Assembly (NCBI GenBank): GCA_946481135.1
Contig: CAMLMQ010000050.1
Location: 1-15,957, forward strand
From: an uncultured Microbacteriaceae bacterium
GTDB lineage: Bacteria > Actinomycetota > Actinomycetes > Actinomycetales > Microbacteriaceae
Reading direction: 5' to 3'
DNA: 15,957 nucleotides
The translations under genes were made by a program, and so were the position numbers. Below are positions 12,463 to 15,957 of this stretch, piece after piece (position 1 is the first letter of the stretch; every line of letters starts with the position of its first letter). Below the pieces are notes generated by a model. It saw nothing but the letters and a program-made list of their open reading frames with translations. It did no database searches and was not told the DNA's origin.

Positions 12463-14043
12463 GTGAGCGACTTCGAGAACGCACTGGACGGCGTCACCGC
12501 CGAACGACTGCTCGACCACATCCGCACCCTCGCGTCGGCCGACTTCCAGGGCCGCCGCCCCGGCACCGAGGGAGAGCAACTCACGGTCGACTACCTCGAG
12601 GAGCAACTGCGGGCGATCGGGCTCCGCGGGGGGATGCCGGACGGCGGCTTCGTGCAGGAGGTGCCCGTCGTGAGCAACATCCCGTCGCCGACCACCCGGA
12701 TCGCGCTCTCCGACGGCACCAACCTCGAGCCTGTCCACTTCGACGACTACCTCATCCGGTCACCCCACCCCTCGGTCGACCTGCGTGCGCCGCTGGTGTT
12801 CGTCGGCTTCGGCGCGGAAGCGCCCGAGTACGCGTGGAACGACTATCCCGACGACGTCGACGTCTCCGGGGCGATCGTCGTGATGCTCGCGGGCGATCCG
12901 AGCCGCCCCGACCCCGCCGACCCGAGCCGCGCCGATCCGTCGTTCTTCAAGGGGTCGGCGATGACCTTCCACGGTCGCTGGACCAACAAGTTCGACGTCG
13001 CCGATCGTCACGGCGCCGCGGGATGCCTGATCATCCACGACGACGTGCGTGCCGGCTACCCGTACTCGGTGCCCCGCAGTGGGTGGGAGGGCGAGCATCT
13101 CGGCATGGAGGCCGCAGCCGACCGGATGCCTCTCGAGGGCTGGCTCACGAAGGACTTCGCACGCGAACTGCTTCGACGAGCCGGGCACGACCTCGACGAA
13201 CTCGAGCGACTCGCCCTCACGCCGGGGTTCCGCCCCGTGCGGGTGGAGGCGGAAGCCTCCGTCGCCCTGACGAACACGACCCGGCGCTTCGTGTCCCGCA
13301 ACGTGGTCGCGCGTCTCGACGGTACCGATCCCGTGCGCAGCGACGAGTGCGTCGTCTACTCGGCGCACTGGGACCACTTCGGCCAGAAGGTCGAGAACGG
13401 CATCGTGACGGGCACGCTCGGCGGTGCGGTCGACAACGCGTCGGGTTGCTCGGCGGTGCTCGAGATCGCGCGCGTCCTCGCCGCGTCTCCGGGTCGCCGC
13501 TCGTTCCTGTTCGTGTTCTTCACCCTCGAGGAGTCCGGGCTGCTCGGCGCCGCCCACTACGTCACCGATCCCGCGGTGCCGCTCGACGACACCGTCGCCA
13601 TCCTCAACCTCGACATGATGAACGTCTGGGGTCGCACGAGCGACGTCGTCAGCACCGGCCGCGGACACTCGACACTCGACGCCGTCCTCGAGCATCGAGC
13701 CGCGGAACTCGGGCGGGTCGTGACCGGTGACCCCGAACCCGACAAGGGGTACTTCTATCGCTCCGACCACCTCGAGTTCCTGCGACGCGGGGTGCCGGCG
13801 CTCTTCTTCCTACATCCGGGCTCGGTGTACGTCGACCGTCCGGCCGACTACGGCGCCGCGGTTCGCGCCCGCTACGTCAGCGAGCTCTACCACAAGCCCG
13901 GCGACGCGATCGAAGACGACTGGGATCTCGCTGGCACCGTGGACGACGTGAGGATGCTCGCGCGGGTCGGTCGGGATCTCGCCGACACCGACGAACGGCC
14001 GACCTGGTCGCCTGACTCCGAGTTCGCGCGTCACGGCGACTGA
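12463..14043 (+). CDS. M28-family zinc metallopeptidase (aminopeptidase type) with PA-like insert
   Basis: M28 enzymes are two-zinc aminopeptidases or carboxypeptidases. In this 526-residue protein the metal and catalytic residues can be placed: His302 and Asp304 in YSAHWDHFG, Asp324 in GGAVDNASG, catalytic Glu356 with metal ligand Glu357 in FTLEESGLLG, Asp384 in LNLDMMN and His477 in ELYHKPGD. All expected positions are filled. Residues about 110-250 form a protease-associated-type insert (LVFVGFGAEAPEYAWNDYPD, GAIVVMLAGDP, GAAGCLIIHDDV). Unlike most PA-containing M28 proteins it has no signal peptide or membrane segment, so it appears cytoplasmic. The GTG at 12463 is preceded by a leaderless -10 and no ribosome site. 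Substrate cannot be read from sequence; no functional link to the arabinoside genes is evident. Confidence 0.92.
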   Translation: MSDFENALDGVTAERLLDHIRTLASADFQGRRPGTEGEQLTVDYLEEQLRAIGLRGGMPDGGFVQEVPVVSNIPSPTTRIALSDGTNLEPVHFDDYLIRSPHPSVDLRAPLVFVGFGAEAPEYAWNDYPDDVDVSGAIVVMLAGDPSRPDPADPSRADPSFFKGSAMTFHGRWTNKFDVADRHGAAGCLIIHDDVRAGYPYSVPRSGWEGEHLGMEAAADRMPLEGWLTKDFARELLRRAGHDLDELERLALTPGFRPVRVEAEASVALTNTTRRFVSRNVVARLDGTDPVRSDECVVYSAHWDHFGQKVENGIVTGTLGGAVDNASGCSAVLEIARVLAASPGRRSFLFVFFTLEESGLLGAAHYVTDPAVPLDDTVAILNLDMMNVWGRTSDVVSTGRGHSTLDAVLEHRAAELGRVVTGDPEPDKGYFYRSDHLEFLRRGVPALFFLHPGSVYVDRPADYGAAVRARYVSELYHKPGDAIEDDWDLAGTVDDVRMLARVGRDLADTDERPTWSPDSEFARHGD

Positions 14044-14067
14044 GTCGCCGCGCGCCGAATCCTCGTC

Positions 14068-14080
14068 AGCGCTTCGCGCT
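14068..14080. terminator. Small hairpin between the metallopeptidase gene and the tRNA
   Basis: agcgc (14068-14072), ttc, gcgct (14076-14080) form a 5-bp stem. It lies 25 bases after the peptidase stop and 4 bases beyond the tRNA 3' end on the opposite strand, so it could help end both transcripts. It is short and has no T-tract. Confidence 0.35.
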
Positions 14081-14083
14081 ACG

Positions 14084-14155
14084 TGCCCCTGGAGGGACTC
14101 GAACCCCCAACCCTTTCCTTAGGACGGAACTGCTCTTCCATTGAGCTACAGAGGC
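14084..14155 (-). tRNA. tRNA-Arg (anticodon CCT)
   Basis: The 72-nt cloverleaf folds fully: acceptor GCCTCTG/CAGGGGC, D arm GCTC/GAGC, and anticodon arm GTTCC-GTCCTAA-GGAAA with anticodon CCT. The variable loop has five bases. The T arm is GGGGG-TTCGAGT-CCCTC, and the discriminator base is A. The anticodon stem has one G-A mismatch at its outer end. CCA is not encoded. It reads AGG, a rare arginine codon in high-GC genomes. Confidence 0.96.
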
Positions 14156-14203
14156 TGACGGCCCGATTCTACCGAGCAGCCGCCTCCCGTCCGGATGCGG
14201 GGA

Positions 14204-15184
14204 TCAGCCCGGCGGGTAGAGGTAGTACGCCTGCCCCGGCTGGATGACGCGCTGGCTGTAGCCGTGGTCGACGGAGTAGTTGTACTCCTCGAGGGCGACG
14301 CTGCCGTCGGGCATGATGCCCGAGACGTAGGCCACGTGGTTGCCGCCGGGGAACCAGGCGACGGCTCCGGGGACGGGCGTCGCGGAGGTGGTCCAGCCCT
14401 TGTTCTCCCACGCGCGCTTCCAGCCGAACGCGCTCGACTGGGCGAGGTTCGACCAGTCCCAGCGGAACGGCGCGCCGAACGAACCGGCGTCGCGGTTGAG
14501 ACGCCACGCGACGAAGTCGACGCACTCGCGGTAGTAGTACCGCAGCGGCGACAGCCCGCCGCCCTGCGGACGCGAGAGCGCGTCGGGCCACGGGTAGTCG
14601 TCGCCGAGGTCGCGGGCGCCGGAGGCGAGGTAGGCGGCGAGGTTCTGCTGACGGATGGCGTCGGCGTAGAGCTTGCGCAGGTCGGCGGCGCTCGTCGTCT
14701 CGTAGCCGTCGCGGATGACGGCCTCGGCATCCACCGTCGCGGCGGCGACCTCGAAGGTCTGGCCGCCGAGCGGAGCCGCGCTGTCGGCGAGCGGGTTCTG
14801 CTCAGCGAAGGCGGGGAGGGTGAGCGACGCGAACAGCCCGACGATCACGGTCATGACGCCCGCGCTGCTGAGGCGGCGGCGCCACGGGGTGCGGGCGGTC
14901 GCAGCGAGACGGGCGCGGACGGCGTCCCGGGTGCGGGTGCGCTTGAAGGGACGCTTGAGCCGCGGGCGGGGCGTGGCGGCGACCTGCACAGCACGGTAGG
15001 CGCCGGCTTCTCGGGCCTCCCGACGGGAGACGAACCCGGGCTGGGCGGCACCGGGCGCGGTGGCGCTCACGAGGGCAGCGGAGTCGGAGGGGACGCCAGA
15101 CGTCGGAACGAGCGAGGCACGCGATTCGGCACCTGTCTCGTCGGAGGTTCCCCGTGGGGTTTCGGGGAACTCGCTATCCGTCAC
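14204..15184 (-). CDS. CHAP-domain cell-wall amidase/endopeptidase with long N-terminal extension
   Basis: CHAP domains cleave amide bonds in peptidoglycan through a Cys-His pair. In this 326-residue product the domain occupies about 200-326: catalytic Cys221 in YYYRECVDFVAWRLN, His283 in GGNHVAYVSG, and Asn302 in LEEYNYS as the likely third residue. VPGAVAWFPG precedes the His, as usual. One hydrophobic segment (about 107-126, GVMTVIVGLFASLTLPAFA) is preceded by RRR and followed by an A-x-A cleavage-like site. However, about 100 residues, disordered then strongly basic (PRPRLKRPFKRTRTRD), lie before it. So it may be a type II membrane protein rather than a simply secreted one. The GTG at 15184 is chosen because a GGAGG lies ten bases upstream; an in-frame ATG at 15262 has no good site. 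Three evenly spaced GTWAC words lie upstream. Confidence 0.88.
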   Translation of the reverse strand: MTDSEFPETPRGTSDETGAESRASLVPTSGVPSDSAALVSATAPGAAQPGFVSRREAREAGAYRAVQVAATPRPRLKRPFKRTRTRDAVRARLAATARTPWRRRLSSAGVMTVIVGLFASLTLPAFAEQNPLADSAAPLGGQTFEVAAATVDAEAVIRDGYETTSAADLRKLYADAIRQQNLAAYLASGARDLGDDYPWPDALSRPQGGGLSPLRYYYRECVDFVAWRLNRDAGSFGAPFRWDWSNLAQSSAFGWKRAWENKGWTTSATPVPGAVAWFPGGNHVAYVSGIMPDGSVALEEYNYSVDHGYSQRVIQPGQAYYLYPPG

Positions 15185-15187
15185 GTA

Positions 15188-15255
15188 GTAACAGCCTCCG
15201 GGTCGACGACTCAACGAGGTTACGCGATGAAAGCTGGGAATCACGTTGAGGTAAC
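15188..15255. promoter_or_regulatory. Three GTAAC/GTTAC words at 31-32 bp spacing upstream of the CHAP gene
   Basis: GTAAC at 15188-15192, GTTAC (its complement) at 15219-15223 and GTAAC at 15251-15255, about three helical turns apart. The middle copy is inside a possible minus-strand -10, TAACCT (15222-15217). CTCAACG/CGTTGAG arms also flank this stretch. Actinobacterial cell-wall hydrolase genes are often under response-regulator control, but I cannot name the regulator from these words. Confidence 0.35.
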
Positions 15256-15262
15256 GAAACAC

Positions 15263-15760
15263 TCACGCCGCGGGCGCGAGGTACTCCTCCCACTGCGGTT
15301 GCGCGCGCTCGACGCCGCGCACGAGCCACGCCGTGCCGTGGGGGGCCTTCGGCACGCTGCGCAGCGACCAGCCCATCTCCTGCGGCGTGCGGTCGCCCTT
15401 CACGTTGTTGCAGCGCAGGCAGCAGGCGACGAGGTTCTCCCACGAGTCGGCGCCGCCGCGCGAGCGCGGCATGACGTGGTCGATCGTCGTCGCGGTGCCG
15501 CCGCAGTAGCCGCAGCGCTGCCCGTCGCGGCGCAGCACGCCGCGGCGCGACACGGGCACGTTGCGACCCGAGGGGATCTTCACGTAGCGGCGCAGGATGA
15601 TGACCGACGGCCGGTCCCACTGACCCGAGATGCCGAGCACCGGGGAATCCGGATCGCTCTCGATGATGGCGGCCTTGCCGCCGAGCACGAGCACGAGGGC
15701 TCGCTTGAACGACACGACGGCGAGCGGCTCGTAGCCGGCGTTCAGTACCAGGGTGCGCAC
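15263..15760 (-). CDS. HNH endonuclease
   Basis: A 165-residue HNH nuclease-fold protein of the small actinobacterial type. The HNH core lies at about 80-122: RCGYCGG (Cys83, Cys86), TTIDHVMPRSRGG (Asp94-His95, the general base), WENLVACCLRCNN (Asn109; Cys114 and Cys117 as the second Cys pair) and NNVKGDRTP. The four cysteines suggest a structural zinc. The N-terminal 60 residues (LVLNAGYEPLAVVSFKRALV) are the accessory domain usual for this group. The GTG at 15760 is chosen because AGAGGAG lies about nine bases upstream; an earlier in-frame GTG at 15790 falls in a hairpin and has no ribosome site. Its biological target is unknown; no restriction-modification, phage or intein partner is adjacent, so it looks like a chromosomal housekeeping-type gene. 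The CHAP gene lies 78 bases downstream. Confidence 0.9.
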   Translation of the reverse strand: MRTLVLNAGYEPLAVVSFKRALVLVLGGKAAIIESDPDSPVLGISGQWDRPSVIILRRYVKIPSGRNVPVSRRGVLRRDGQRCGYCGGTATTIDHVMPRSRGGADSWENLVACCLRCNNVKGDRTPQEMGWSLRSVPKAPHGTAWLVRGVERAQPQWEEYLAPAA

Positions 15761-15782
15761 GGGGCGGATCTCCTCTCGAGGG

Positions 15783-15801
15783 GCCTGCACGGCTTGCAGG
15801 C
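15783..15801. repeat. Hairpin in the leader of the HNH gene
   Basis: gcctgca (15783-15789) and tgcaggc (15795-15801) form a perfect 7-bp stem with a 5-base loop, 22 bases upstream of the chosen GTG and adjacent to its ribosome site. It could modulate translation, or be incidental. Confidence 0.4.
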
Positions 15802-15849
15802 TTCGACCCCCGAACCGCCGGGGATCCGCGGAGGTGCTCCGAATATGCG

Positions 15850-15881
15850 AGAAGGCGCCGTCGCGAACGACAGCGCCTTCT
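15850..15881. terminator. Strong hairpin, probable transcription terminator
   Basis: agaaggcgc (15850-15858) and gcgccttct (15873-15881) pair over 9 bp. After one C-A mismatch GTCG/CGAC adds 4 bp around a CGAA tetraloop. Neither side has a long T-tract. It probably ends a transcript entering from the right edge. A minus-strand open frame of 25 codons ends in TAG at 15882-15880 just before it, but is too short to call as a gene. I see nothing else in 15802-15957. Confidence 0.65.
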
Positions 15882-15957
15882 AGCGAACCGACTCGTGACA
15901 GGGCACGACCGGCCGGATGCTGAGCCGTATCCGGAACAGCGCGCGCGCATCCTTGGT

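Noticed and set aside
14084..14155. tRNA-Arg as an attachment site for an integrated element
   Set aside because: No integrase gene, and no repeat of the tRNA 3' end was noticed nearby.
15185..15262. A c-di-AMP (ydaO-type) riboswitch before the CHAP gene
   Set aside because: Such riboswitches often precede actinobacterial cell-wall hydrolases, but only 78 bases are available and the conserved pseudo-symmetric core is not visible.
15882..15957. C-terminal end of a minus-strand gene stopping at 15880-15882
   Set aside because: Only 25 codons are in view, with no recognisable motif; mentioned with the adjacent hairpin but not called.

Overview
The window is a GC-rich bacterial chromosome segment. 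The genes are densely packed, many with GTG starts, and there are no outer-membrane ring genes (flgH, flgI) beside the rod genes. GC content, leaderless-type promoters and the neighbouring gene families suggest a motile actinobacterium, most likely Microbacteriaceae. That family assignment is inference from style and gene content, not from a search.

Positions 1-9249 hold a flagellar locus built around a divergent centre at 5790-6095. Leftward come the motility sigma factor fliA, flagellin fliC, cap fliD, chaperone fliS, a small FliT-like gene, then flgB-flgC-fliE-fliF, which runs off the left edge. Rightward come flgN-flgK-flgL-fliW. The rightward order matches the Bacillus flgN-flgK-flgL-...-fliW-csrA order, but csrA is missing; a decamer repeat and a long hairpin stand in its place. 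Three promoter-like sites (upstream of flgB, fliC and flgN) share TWAC-N15-NCCGACWG. This resembles the FliA/sigma-28 consensus and would put the rod/basal-body, filament and hook-junction units under the sigma factor encoded in the same locus. The predicted fliC and flgB leaders carry small hairpins whose loops show ANGGAN, the CsrA-binding core, and the fliC Shine-Dalgarno is itself such a motif. With fliW present, this suggests a CsrA-FliW-flagellin translational feedback loop whose csrA lies elsewhere.

Positions 9250-14160 are accessory and metabolic. They hold a 118-residue protein of unknown function with a leaderless-type promoter, a GH51 alpha-L-arabinofuranosidase divergent from a LacI-family regulator across a perfect 12-bp inverted-repeat operator, a leaderless M28-type metallopeptidase without a signal peptide, and tRNA-Arg(CCT).

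Positions 14160-15957 hold, on the minus strand, a CHAP-domain cell-wall hydrolase with an unusually long cytoplasmic N-terminus and an HNH endonuclease. A strong hairpin near the right edge probably ends a transcript. I saw no insertion sequence, CRISPR array, rRNA or prophage, and no clear sign of recent transfer.
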